This document shows positions 16,628-25,405 of a stretch of DNA of 39,494 bases, piece after piece (position 1 is the first letter of the stretch; every line of letters starts with the position of its first letter). A model generated the notes under the pieces. The model made no database searches and was not told the DNA's origin. It worked only from the letters and a program-made list of their open reading frames with translations. The DNA comes from Akkermansia muciniphila (lineage in GTDB: Bacteria; Verrucomicrobiota; Verrucomicrobiia; Limisphaerales; UBA9464): contig CAMAUY010000042.1 in NCBI GenBank assembly GCA_945861565.1, forward strand, positions 1 through 39,494, written 5' to 3'. The position numbers and the translations under genes were made by a program.

Positions 16628-16845
16628 CAGTCGCTGGGGAGATCGAGAATGTCCGCAGGCAATTTTCCCCCGCAATCCTGCAACGTGGGGGGATCATATA
16701 CGCGAGTCGTCTCGAAAGGAAGCGGCGGCGTTTCCCGCGGTGGACTGGTGCCTGCTCTCCGTTGGCTGGTAGGAACCTTTTAGTTGGTGTGATTTTTGGA
16801 CTCGATAAACGAGCGATACCCAATTGGTGGATCTATCGCCGCGGC

Positions 16846-17931
16846 ATGCGCCAACAACGCCCCACGCACTCCCCTGCCGACCGCGTGGCCATTTTCAAGC
16901 CGGACCGGCTCGGGGATTTTGTTCTCGCCATCGGCGCGATCCGCCGAATCGTGAATTCAATTGGAGCCCATCGTTGCGTGCTGTTGATTTCCCGATTTGC
17001 GCGCGAGATCGCAGCCCGTGAGTTTCCGGCCGTTGAAGCCGTCGAAGTCCCCTACCTTGCGTGGCGATTATGGGAAACCCGCCGAGGACTCCGTGGACTG
17101 ATCGATCTTCCAGTTTTTCGGACGGGTGTAGATCGGCTCATCTGCCTTCGGCATCACCGATTTCCCCACGAAGATCTCGTCTGCGCCGCAATCCCGACTC
17201 GCATGTCGGTGGGAAGCAGACATACCCGCCTCGGGGAACCCCCCGGCGAATTGATCCGGCGTCGCCTTGAATTCGACCAGTGCGTGGCGGCACCTCTAGC
17301 CTTTGCGGGCCAGTGCGAGGAACTTCACCGGCACGCATCGGTGGTCTCGGCATTGCTGGGAGAGCCGGTCAGCCTCGATGAGATCCTTCCGGTCATGGGG
17401 CCACAGCGTCCTCAGCCATCCGAACCTTGGATCACGGTGTCCCCATTTGGCAGCGCCGCGATCCGCGACCTGCCCGAAACTCTCTTAGTGACCGCGGCAG
17501 TGGAGGCCGCTAGACGAGGGTTGGGGTTGCGGCTTGCGTCGCCCCCCGGGGAAGAGGCTCGATTCAATGCCCTCGCTGGGCGACTGCAGGCAGCCGCTCC
17601 CGTAGCGGTACTCGTAACGGTGCAGGCAACTCCAAGGCTGGCCGATCTAATAGGCCTGTTGAGAACCAGTTGCCTCGTCATCACCACCGAGACCGCAACA
17701 GCGCACCTCGCGACGGCACTGGATTGTCCAACCATCGCCGTGGTCGGGGGCGGCCACTACGGCCTATTTTCCCCATGGCATCGATCCTCGCGACAGCGGT
17801 GGCTGACCCATCGAGTTCCCTGTTTCGCCTGCAACTGGAAATGTCATCTGCCGAGGCCGGTTTGTATCACCGAGATTGATAACGCCCAACTCCTCGATGC
17901 ATTCCGGCAAATTCTCGACTTAAATCCCTAA
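16846..17931 (+). CDS. Glycosyltransferase family 9 (heptosyltransferase-like)
   Basis: A GT-B fold enzyme of the GT9 family. The N-terminal domain begins with AIFKPDRLGDFVLAIGAIRR, the family's R-x-G-D-x-[VL] signature. The C-terminal donor domain contains LVITTETATAHLATALDCPT then IAVVGGGHYGLFSPW, matching the D/E-[ST]-x-x-x-H-x-A-x-A motif. It should transfer an ADP- or NDP-activated sugar to a growing glycan at the cytoplasmic face. Four cysteines near the C-terminus (CFACNWKCHLPRPVC) resemble the metal-type knuckle seen in some GT9 proteins. I chose the first ATG (361 aa); the frame is open 28 codons upstream to a TTG and could add a short N-terminal extension. Confidence 0.85.
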   Translation: MRQQRPTHSPADRVAIFKPDRLGDFVLAIGAIRRIVNSIGAHRCVLLISRFAREIAAREFPAVEAVEVPYLAWRLWETRRGLRGLIDLPVFRTGVDRLICLRHHRFPHEDLVCAAIPTRMSVGSRHTRLGEPPGELIRRRLEFDQCVAAPLAFAGQCEELHRHASVVSALLGEPVSLDEILPVMGPQRPQPSEPWITVSPFGSAAIRDLPETLLVTAAVEAARRGLGLRLASPPGEEARFNALAGRLQAAAPVAVLVTVQATPRLADLIGLLRTSCLVITTETATAHLATALDCPTIAVVGGGHYGLFSPWHRSSRQRWLTHRVPCFACNWKCHLPRPVCITEIDNAQLLDAFRQILDLNP

Positions 17932-17943
17932 CGTATTGATTCC

Positions 17944-18873
17944 TTGATCCAGTATATCTTCAATCAAGCGGCTGGCCCGCAAGGTTTTCGTGCTCGTCAA
18001 TTCGCGAGACTCCGCCGGTTATGGCTGCGGATGGATGATCCGTTAGTTGAATGGGAGCTGGAGGGCCGCCGGCTCCGGCTACCGCTTTCCCTCGATTTAC
18101 CATTTACCTACCGAGATATTCCGCTCTTCTGCCGCAACCTGACGCGGCTGTGCCAATGGATTCGCACCCGGAGCTCGGGACTACGCATGATAGATGTCGG
18201 AGCCAACGTCGGGGATTCTTGGTGTCTCGCCCGCCCGACTGAGGGTGACTGCTTCCTACTCGTGGAAGGCAGCTCGCGGTACTATGAGGTGCTGCGCGGA
18301 AACGCCGGAGAAATGCCCGGTGTCACCGTCATCAACGCACTCATTGACGAGGAGAACGGAACTTCTGCAGGAACATTCATCCTTCGGGAGGGCACGGCAC
18401 GCGTGGCCCCGGGCCCGGGTGGATCCGCCCAGAAGGCCACCCTCGATCAGTTGACGGCACCTGCCGAGGGCGGGAGGGGTTGGAATTTACTCAAAACCGA
18501 CATTGATGGATTTGATCTCCGGGCACTCCACGGTGCCCGCGAGCTGCTGCGAAGAGATCGGCCGGTAGTTTTTCTCGAATTTCACCCCAACCTTCTCGAC
18601 GTTGCCGGGGATGATCCATTCCGGCTTTTCTCATTGCTCCAGGCGCTGGGTTATTCGAGATTACTCGTCTACGATAATGCGGGATACTTGGTGGGGGAAT
18701 ACCCAACCGAAGACGCAAATCGCTGGCGGCAACTGATTTTGCTCGCTCGCTCAAAGCCTTATTATTACTTCGACATCGCGGCGTTTCCCGCCGAGGATAA
18801 TAAGGGCTTTTCGGAATTTCGCCTGCGGGAGGAAGTCTTTTACGAGCGAGAAGTTCCTCGGCAGTTCTCATGA
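17944..18873 (+). CDS. FkbM-family SAM-dependent methyltransferase
   Basis: A 309-aa protein. Residues about 81-90 (MIDVGANVGDS) form the SAM-binding loop in its FkbM version. The later LLKTDIDGFDLRALHGA and RPVVFLEFHP strands are the family's K-x-D-x-[DE]-G and E-x-[HN] blocks. FkbM enzymes O-methylate sugars or polyketides; within a polysaccharide locus it most likely methylates a sugar residue. The start is a TTG 12 bp after the GT9 stop; an ATG 29 codons in is an alternative. Its stop overlaps the next gene by 4 bp, so translation is coupled. Confidence 0.85.
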   Translation: MIQYIFNQAAGPQGFRARQFARLRRLWLRMDDPLVEWELEGRRLRLPLSLDLPFTYRDIPLFCRNLTRLCQWIRTRSSGLRMIDVGANVGDSWCLARPTEGDCFLLVEGSSRYYEVLRGNAGEMPGVTVINALIDEENGTSAGTFILREGTARVAPGPGGSAQKATLDQLTAPAEGGRGWNLLKTDIDGFDLRALHGARELLRRDRPVVFLEFHPNLLDVAGDDPFRLFSLLQALGYSRLLVYDNAGYLVGEYPTEDANRWRQLILLARSKPYYYFDIAAFPAEDNKGFSEFRLREEVFYEREVPRQFS

Positions 18874-19679
18874 GTAGCCCTTACCTCACAATTGTAACGC
18901 CCGTATACAATGCGGCCGCAACCCTCCGCCGGACGCTCGACGCCCTGATGAAACAGAAGGCGGATTTCGAACACTTGGTATGCGATGGCGGGAGCACAGA
19001 CGCGACCGTGGACATCGTCCGAGAATACGAGGGCAAGTATCCGGTACGCTTGCTGAAGGGAGACAAACTGGGTGTATACGTCAATGTTGCTGATGCCTTT
19101 CGCGAGGCACGCGGACAGGTGTTTGGCTGGATCAACGGGGACGATTTCTATCTCCCGTGGACACTGCCAACCGTGGCCCGAATTTTCACCGCCTATCCCG
19201 ACCGATCCTGGATCACCGGCATCCCCAGTTGGTTTTGCGAGGGAGAGGAGCTCGGGGAATCCGTTGGGTTTGCCCCGATATATTTCCAGTCTCTGGTGGC
19301 CCGCGGTTGGTACCGCCGCAATCGCCTCGGTTGTCTCCAGCAGGAATCGCAATTTTGGCGACGCGACTTATACGAACGAGCGGGCGGGGATCAGGTACTG
19401 CGCGCGTACCGATATGCCGCTGATTACCACCTGTGGCGCAAATTCGCGGAACACGCCCCCCTGCAAACGGTCTCGGCCGTCCTCGCCTGTTTCACCGTGC
19501 GACCCGGGCAGTTCTCCGCAGTGAATTCTGAGGCGTACAATCGGGAATGTGGCTGCGCTCCGGGGGATCTTGATCTCGCGACCCTGGGAAAGATCTTCGG
19601 CCGACTGGCGTCCGTCGCCTTCCGCCATCGTCCCATCCGCCCCCGCACGTTGTCGTCCCGCAACCATCCGATGGACTGA
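18870..19679 (+). CDS. Glycosyltransferase family 2
   Basis: A 269-aa GT-A enzyme. It begins with YLTIVTPVYNAAATLRRTLD, the GT2 nucleotide-binding start, followed by DGGSTDATVDIVREYE and by the DxD-like metal site NGDD in GWINGDDFYLPW. It belongs to the WcaA-like group that transfers one sugar from an NDP donor at the cytoplasmic face. There is no C-terminal membrane helix, so it should act as a soluble or peripheral enzyme. It overlaps the FkbM stop as ATGA and ends 2 bp before the dehydrogenase gene. Confidence 0.9.
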   Translation: MSSPYLTIVTPVYNAAATLRRTLDALMKQKADFEHLVCDGGSTDATVDIVREYEGKYPVRLLKGDKLGVYVNVADAFREARGQVFGWINGDDFYLPWTLPTVARIFTAYPDRSWITGIPSWFCEGEELGESVGFAPIYFQSLVARGWYRRNRLGCLQQESQFWRRDLYERAGGDQVLRAYRYAADYHLWRKFAEHAPLQTVSAVLACFTVRPGQFSAVNSEAYNRECGCAPGDLDLATLGKIFGRLASVAFRHRPIRPRTLSSRNHPMD

Positions 19680-19681
19680 TC

Positions 19682-20794
19682 ATGCTGGGAACCGTCATTG
19701 TTGGATGCGGCGCGATTGTCGCAGATCTGCACACACAACCCCTGCGTCGCCTGCAACATTTGAGCGCGGTGGACGTGCGGGTCCTGGTCGACCGAGACCC
19801 GGCGCGGGCGCTCACCTTGCGGCGTTGGTTTCCGGACGCCCGTGTTGCCACGTCGCTGACTGCCGGCTTGGAACCCGGGGACATTCAGCTCGCCTTCATT
19901 GCCACACCGCCCGGCCTGCATCGGAGTTTGGCATTGGAAGCTCTCCAGGCCGGCTGTCATGTCTTCTGCGAAAAGCCCCTGGCTACCCGTGCCGCGGAGG
20001 CCCAGGAACTTGCCCGTGCAGCCGGCGCCGCCGGCCGAGTGTTGGCGGTAGCCCATCCACGCCGGTTTTTCCCCAATACCGCCACCGTCCGAAGCCGGAT
20101 CATGGCTGGGGACCTTGGCGGGCCCCTCCAGTTTGTGCTGCGCGAGGGTTCACCCTACGAATGGCCGATTGCGACCGACGCGGCGTTTCGCCGCGAAACG
20201 GCGGGTGGCGGAGTTCTCCTGGACAAGGGTGTGCACTGCCTCGACACGCTGGATTCTCTGTTCGGAGCGGGGCACGTACTAGCGTGTTGGGATGACAGCC
20301 TCCGAGGGGGGGTCGAAACCAATTCCAAGGTTGAGTTGGCGTATAGTTCAGCCCGCGGTCTGGTGCATCTCAGTTGGGATCAGGCGCTGAACAACGGCCT
20401 CTGGATTCGCGGGCCATTGGGCGAGATTCGCATGGATTCCCATCAGATCGATCGGTATCACTGGCGGAGTCCCGGGACCCCCTGGCAGCAAAACGACTGT
20501 CACGAATCCTGGCCGTCCGACCTCACCTCCACGGGAGGAGTTCGCCGAACGCCGCATAACTATTATGATTGCGGCGACCTCGAATGGATCAATCTGGTTC
20601 GATCCATTCACAGCCTGGAGTCGCCGGCAGTGGACGGCGTCGTCGCAGCACGAGTATTACAACAAATCGAGGACGCTTACCGAATCGCTCAACCGCTCGA
20701 CCAACCATGGCTCGCCCCTTCGGAACAGGCTTTCTGGCGGGAGCGGCACTGGCACGCAACCCAAGGCGCGCCGCAAGACCCCCTCCCGCGATGA
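19682..20794 (+). CDS. Gfo/Idh/MocA-family oxidoreductase
   Basis: A 370-aa enzyme with an N-terminal Rossmann fold (VIVGCGAIVADLH, 5-17) and the family motif CEKPLA at 96-101 that contacts NAD(P). The C-terminal half (about 125-340) is the alpha/beta domain with GGGVLLDKGVHCLDTLD, where Lys and His fit the usual catalytic positions. Members oxidise or epimerise sugars; in surface glycan loci they often make NDP-sugar 3-keto intermediates. The particular substrate cannot be read from the sequence. It is tightly coupled, 2 bp after GT2 and overlapping the epimerase by 4 bp. Confidence 0.9.
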   Translation: MLGTVIVGCGAIVADLHTQPLRRLQHLSAVDVRVLVDRDPARALTLRRWFPDARVATSLTAGLEPGDIQLAFIATPPGLHRSLALEALQAGCHVFCEKPLATRAAEAQELARAAGAAGRVLAVAHPRRFFPNTATVRSRIMAGDLGGPLQFVLREGSPYEWPIATDAAFRRETAGGGVLLDKGVHCLDTLDSLFGAGHVLACWDDSLRGGVETNSKVELAYSSARGLVHLSWDQALNNGLWIRGPLGEIRMDSHQIDRYHWRSPGTPWQQNDCHESWPSDLTSTGGVRRTPHNYYDCGDLEWINLVRSIHSLESPAVDGVVAARVLQQIEDAYRIAQPLDQPWLAPSEQAFWRERHWHATQGAPQDPLPR

Positions 20795-21885
20795 CACGCC
20801 TTGCCGTCCTCGGAGCCGGCGGATTTGTCGGCTCACGGTTGTTGGAGCTGAGTCTTGCGAGACCGGAAATCAATGCCATACCAATGCTTCGCCAACCGCG
20901 TGGCCTCGGAAAATTGGCCCGATTCGGACTCGCCTGGCGGCCAATTGATACAAATTCGATCCACGCCCTCGCCGAGTCGCTCCGTGGATTCGACGCCGTC
21001 GTGAATCTGACCCAGGGTGACAACCAGCGATTGCTCCCCGACGTGCAGAATCTGTACGAAGCCTGCCGGAAGGCCGAAGTCGGTCGATTCATCCATCTGG
21101 GAAGTGCTGTGGTGTTTGGGGAAGTGAAGCAGAGAGACCTGCCCGACGATAGGCTGGCTTCCGAATGCCGGTGGTCCGCCTACGCCTGCGCAAAGGCCAG
21201 CGCCGATGCCTGGCTGGCGGGCCGTCTGGACACCTCCGGGCCCGCGACGTGTATCTTCAGGCCTGGCCTTGTCTGGGGTCCCCGATCCATCTGGGTCACT
21301 CTCCCGGTCGGACAGATAATCGAAGGGAACGCGTTCTTGTTCCACGGGGGATCCGGGATTTGCAACCTTTGCCATGTCGATCGCCTCGCCAACGCCATCC
21401 TTTCCGCGGCCACTCGCCCCACCGCCGTGACCGGATTTTATCACCTTGGCGACCCCGAAGTACGAACGTGGCGACAATACTATAGTGATCTGGCTCAGGA
21501 AATTGGTTCGGATATTAGCGCAATCCATCAGCTTCCAGATTTTGAGTATACCTGGAAACACAGGGTGCTGGGATTGAAGGACCTGGAGTGGGTGCGACAG
21601 CTCAAGCGCCGTATTCGGAATCAGACGAAGGATCAAATGAAACGCATCCTCCGCACGACGATTGCACGTATGAGCCCACCGTCGTCCGGCGCCAGCTTCC
21701 CGGCCTCCCCACGCCCGGACCGGCTCCTGTGGTCCCTGCAATCCATCCAGCATCCCCTGCCGCTCCAACGATTTCAGGCTCATTTTCCGGAAGTTACCGA
21801 ACCGAACTACGAAACCGCCATGGGCCGGCTGGGAAATTGGTTGCGCTACTCGGGCTTCACCGTTGAACCGGGAGAATTCAGATAA
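20791..21885 (+). CDS. NAD-dependent epimerase/dehydratase (extended SDR)
   Basis: A 364-aa protein. The Rossmann motif GAGGFVGS lies at 8-15 and the catalytic YACAK gives Y-x3-K, preceded by HLGSAVVFG with the Ser of the SDR triad. Residues 1-270 cover the extended SDR fold. The last 90 residues are basic and helical and are not typical of the family (LKRRIRNQTKDQMKRILRTT); they could bind a membrane or partner. It likely alters an NDP-sugar in the same pathway as the preceding dehydrogenase. The ATG overlaps that gene's stop as ATGA; a longer in-frame start inside that gene is unlikely. Confidence 0.85.
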   Translation: MTRLAVLGAGGFVGSRLLELSLARPEINAIPMLRQPRGLGKLARFGLAWRPIDTNSIHALAESLRGFDAVVNLTQGDNQRLLPDVQNLYEACRKAEVGRFIHLGSAVVFGEVKQRDLPDDRLASECRWSAYACAKASADAWLAGRLDTSGPATCIFRPGLVWGPRSIWVTLPVGQIIEGNAFLFHGGSGICNLCHVDRLANAILSAATRPTAVTGFYHLGDPEVRTWRQYYSDLAQEIGSDISAIHQLPDFEYTWKHRVLGLKDLEWVRQLKRRIRNQTKDQMKRILRTTIARMSPPSSGASFPASPRPDRLLWSLQSIQHPLPLQRFQAHFPEVTEPNYETAMGRLGNWLRYSGFTVEPGEFR

Positions 21886-21887
21886 GG

Positions 21888-23090
21888 ATGAGCTCCGAAG
21901 ACTTTGATCGATTGATCCTGACCTGCGATGCCCTGCCACTTCCGCCGTTCATCGGACACAATCGTGTGGTGTATGAACTGCTACAAGCGTTGGATCGCGA
22001 AGAGATTGACGCGGTTGTCTACGCGAACGACGACGAAATGAAGCAGTTGGAAAAGCACTGGAAGGGCCGACGGATTCGATTCCACCCACTGACCCGTCGA
22101 TTGGCCGGACGCCATGTTCGCGCGATGGTGCAGCAATTGTCGCTGCCAACCGTGACCCGTGATTTTGATCGGGAGGAGACTCTGGTGAAATCATTGGCTC
22201 GGCCGGCCCGCAATCCGAGACTTCTTGTTCATTTCATTACCGGAGCGCCGCTGTTAGAACGGTTCGATGGGCGCGGGATCGTCCTCTCGGGCCATGACTG
22301 TATGTCTCATGTCTATCTCGAAGAGGCGCGGCACGCCCGCGACTGGCCAACGCGACTGAAGTTTCTGATCCGCTGCCGGTTTGCACGGGTCGCGGAAGCA
22401 CGCCATGCCCACCGTGCCGAGCGGGTCCATCTGGTGTCGCAACATGACGTCGTAGAATTCAAACGGGTCAACCCAAGAATTCATGGCGAAGTGGTGCCCT
22501 TGGGCACCGAGGCTCCCAATACCGCTCAGTTACAGCCATTCGAGGAGCGCAGACAATCCGTGATCTGGGGAACGCTGGCCGACGAGTTAATCCTCGCCGG
22601 ATTGCGCCGCCTGTTGGCCGTTGCCATTCGCAGCCATCCCGCACTTCTCCGCGGATGGGTCCTGCTGGGACGCGTGCCTGAGTCGGAGGCTCGCATCCTG
22701 CTTCCCGATCTGGACCGCCTCGGGTTGATCTACCAGGCGCACGTGCCGAATCTCACCACATTTCTCGGAGCGACACGATTACTCCTGCTTCCCGACGTCG
22801 GCGGTTCTGGGCAGAAGACCCGCACACTGGACGGCTTGGCTCATGGTTGCTGCGCAATGGGTCTTCCGATCGCCTTTCGCGGCATCGAGAATCGTCCCGA
22901 CCCCGCATATTTTCAGGCGTCCACACATGATGAGTTGCTCGATAAGCTTGCCAGCCTGTCCGCCGTGGCCGCCGAGCGTTCCGCCGCCCGCGGACGGCAA
23001 CTTTTCCTGGACGAGTTCGACCGTCCCGTATTGGCCCGGCGCTGGCGAAGACTGCTCCAGAGCCTGAGCCCATTTGTTCCGGGAAATTGA
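21888..23090 (+). CDS. Glycosyltransferase (GT4/GT1-like, GT-B fold)
   Basis: A 400-aa protein. The N-terminal half begins LILTCDALPLPPFIGHNRVVYELL, a donor-side start in which the GHNR segment resembles the G-x-x-R/K loop of GT4 enzymes. The second half has strands of a Rossmann domain with VVPLGTEAP, WVLLGRVP and LLLLPDVGGSGQKTRTLDGLAHG, the last corresponding to the E-x7-E-like donor site with G-x-K-[TN]-[KR]-x-L-[DE]-x-[LM]-A-x-G. It should be a retaining sugar transferase. It is 2 bp after the epimerase gene and its frame runs directly into the next remnant across one TGA. Confidence 0.8.
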   Translation: MSSEDFDRLILTCDALPLPPFIGHNRVVYELLQALDREEIDAVVYANDDEMKQLEKHWKGRRIRFHPLTRRLAGRHVRAMVQQLSLPTVTRDFDREETLVKSLARPARNPRLLVHFITGAPLLERFDGRGIVLSGHDCMSHVYLEEARHARDWPTRLKFLIRCRFARVAEARHAHRAERVHLVSQHDVVEFKRVNPRIHGEVVPLGTEAPNTAQLQPFEERRQSVIWGTLADELILAGLRRLLAVAIRSHPALLRGWVLLGRVPESEARILLPDLDRLGLIYQAHVPNLTTFLGATRLLLLPDVGGSGQKTRTLDGLAHGCCAMGLPIAFRGIENRPDPAYFQASTHDELLDKLASLSAVAAERSAARGRQLFLDEFDRPVLARRWRRLLQSLSPFVPGN

Positions 23091-23099
23091 TCGTGGAAT

Positions 23100-23708
23100 T
23101 TGCCCGCCCGCCAGCGCACTGGGAACCCGTGCCACCCGCAGAGGCAGGCCGCCGACCCCACTTGTTCCAGCAGACATTTTGGCTTCCAGCCGTACGCGAC
23201 GCAAGAATGTCGGCTCTGGCCGTGGGAGTTCTGGTGCACCCTCGCCCGCGAGGCCAGCCGGCATGGGGTTCAGGTCCGGATCTTTTGCGCTCCAACGGAA
23301 CGTGCGGCCACCGAGAAACGTCTGGCTGCGGCATTGGGGATATTGGGTGTCGAACTCCGCGCCGGGCCTTTGCAGTGGTTTTTCGAGCAACTGACCCAAC
23401 TGACGGCTCTGGTGGCTTTGGACAGTTTCGGCATTCATGCGGCGCGAACCATGGGTGTGCCCTCGGTCATGATCAATGGAGCCAACGATCCCCGTTTGTG
23501 GCGGCCACCGGGGACCCGGGTGTTGTTAAATGGGGGGAACTGCCCAAAGTTTCCGTGCTATTGCCAACCCGTCTGCGGTGGGCCCGATCTGCCCGAGAAT
23601 GCCTGCATCCGAGGGATCACCCCGGCTCAGGTCTGGCACGAGGCCAAAGCCCTGCTGTTCCCGCAGCCAGACTACAAGACAACGGAACCGGCGTCCGAAA
23701 CTCAATGA
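23100..23708 (+). pseudogene. GT9-type glycosyltransferase, C-terminal domain only (possible frameshift)
   Basis: Residues about 40-190 match the donor domain of GT9 enzymes (CRLWPWEFWCTLAREASRHG, VALDSFGIHAARTMGVPSVM and a cysteine-rich CPKFPCYCQPVC), but there is no room for an N-terminal domain, since the previous gene ends at 23090. The start is unclear. A TTG at 23100 is in frame but has an unlikely N-terminus; a TTG at 23087 that overlaps the previous stop opens another frame with a more protein-like peptide (VEFARPPAHWEPVPPAEAGR) and would need a frameshift near 23210 to join. It overlaps the next gene by 4 bp, so some product may still be made. Confidence 0.6.
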
Positions 23709-25195
23709 ATCTCAAGATAATTCTTTACTGGGCGACCTCTTGGTTGCTGGCTGTCATGCTGCCCACCGTCGCAGTGGGCCTGGACAGCCTCCTCCCGGTC
23801 ACTCCGGAACCGGTGACTCTCTCGCAAGCCACCCTTCTGGGCCGAATTCACGCCCTTCTCGGCTCCGGCTCGCCAACCGGGAAAACTCCCGTCCGAATCT
23901 TGGTTTATGGCGGCGAGATAATCCGGATGCCATGGAGCGAGCGTCTCGTGCAGGAAATTCAGAAACTGCACCCGTACTGCACGGTAATTTCCACCAATTT
24001 GGCCATCCCCAACCACTATGGGTCTGAACTCCGGAAACTGGCAAACGCCGATATTTATCCTTTCTATCCCGATCTGGTGCTAATTCATAGCTACGGCGAA
24101 GACCCCAACTACCGGCTCCTCATGCGGGAAATCCGCGAACGGACCACCGCCGACGTTCTGGTGCTCACCGATCACCTTCATGTCCATCCTTTGGTTTTCG
24201 TTGACGAGGAAACATCCCCTACAATTTTGGACCGACGCGCTGCGGTCCGCCCATTTCCCGAGGAGATCCGGATTCCGTGGTTAAACTATAGCCTAGTACC
24301 ACGCTTCGCCGACGAAGCGGGTGCCTGCCTAGCTACGATCCGGGATGGTTGGAAACGACACATCCGAACGCATCACCTCGCCATTAGTAACCTAGTTTCT
24401 GACAACTATGTGCTGCCAAATGAGCAGGGCCAACACCTGATGATTCAGCTGTTGCTCCCGTATTTCGTCCCGATCTCAGGGCTCGCCCCCGAGGATCCGT
24501 GGAACAGCGCCCGGGTCACATCCTACTCGGGTAACGATGACCTGCGTTGGAACCAGGGAAGACTCCGGATCGAATTCACCGGCAACCGTGTGGAAGTGAT
24601 CACCGATACGACTTCGAATGACCCGGTGACCGTCCTGCTGGATGGAAAACCACCTTCCGATCATCCCTCCCAGTACGGCGTCACCCGCAGCTCTTTGATT
24701 CCCGGCTCCGATTGGCCGGCTCTCCTAAACTCTCAATCTGCAATTTCCCTGCGAGAAGAATCATGGACCGCATCTCTCGACGGCGTTCGCACGAACAGCC
24801 CCTATTTTACCTTTAAGCTGCTCGGGTCTAAGACCGGTCCCGATGGCGAAGGTCGGTCCGATCGCGAGTTCCGATCCGCTTCCGGCCGGGTGTTAATCTC
24901 GCCGGATGACTGGAATGTGATGCGATTTATGGCCCAGCATAGGCGGGCGGTTCCAGAATCGATGGCAGTGCGCTGGGAGACGGTCTTCCACGGACGGGAT
25001 GAATTCAGACCCGCTGCGGCGAGCGCACCGGGGGAATTCGTCACCACGGTTTTAGCGACGGGCCTGTCGAATCAATCCCACGTTCTCGAGTTAGCCACCC
25101 GATCCGGACGCCCGTCCCCGATCCGAGCCATCCGTTTTTATCGCCCCCCTCTTTCCCCACCGCCTGTCTCTGGCAAGAAGCGGAATTCAAGATGA
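23705..25195 (+). CDS. Exported SGNH-hydrolase-like protein lacking the usual serine
   Basis: A 496-aa protein. An N-terminal hydrophobic segment (KIILYWATSWLLAVMLPTVA) is a likely signal peptide. Residues 62-165 resemble SGNH hydrolases (VRILVYGG, then YPFYPDLVLIHSYGED and TTADVLVLTDH), but block I reads GGE at 69-71 where active family members have G-x-S. The block II and His-containing C-terminal elements are also altered. The remaining residues, about 270-490, form beta-rich domains of unknown type. In polysaccharide loci, SGNH proteins add or remove acetyl groups; this one may be a binding rather than catalytic version. It starts by a 4-bp overlap with the GT9 remnant. Confidence 0.6.
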   Translation: MNLKIILYWATSWLLAVMLPTVAVGLDSLLPVTPEPVTLSQATLLGRIHALLGSGSPTGKTPVRILVYGGEIIRMPWSERLVQEIQKLHPYCTVISTNLAIPNHYGSELRKLANADIYPFYPDLVLIHSYGEDPNYRLLMREIRERTTADVLVLTDHLHVHPLVFVDEETSPTILDRRAAVRPFPEEIRIPWLNYSLVPRFADEAGACLATIRDGWKRHIRTHHLAISNLVSDNYVLPNEQGQHLMIQLLLPYFVPISGLAPEDPWNSARVTSYSGNDDLRWNQGRLRIEFTGNRVEVITDTTSNDPVTVLLDGKPPSDHPSQYGVTRSSLIPGSDWPALLNSQSAISLREESWTASLDGVRTNSPYFTFKLLGSKTGPDGEGRSDREFRSASGRVLISPDDWNVMRFMAQHRRAVPESMAVRWETVFHGRDEFRPAAASAPGEFVTTVLATGLSNQSHVLELATRSGRPSPIRAIRFYRPPLSPPPVSGKKRNSR

Positions 25196-25405
25196 TCCTT
25201 CCTGCGGACGCATCGGACTTGTCCGCTTACCTTTTCCGGCTTTTGAGCGCGAGGGAGAGGATTCCTCGCACGACAACCGTCTAAACAACCGATTTGATCC
25301 GCCGGATTGAACGAGTGATCCGACCCAAATTTTCGCACTGATCCAAGCCATCCATCGCAGAACAAGGCGGGCATCCCACCGTCATCCGTCGCGTTTTTCC
25401 ACACC

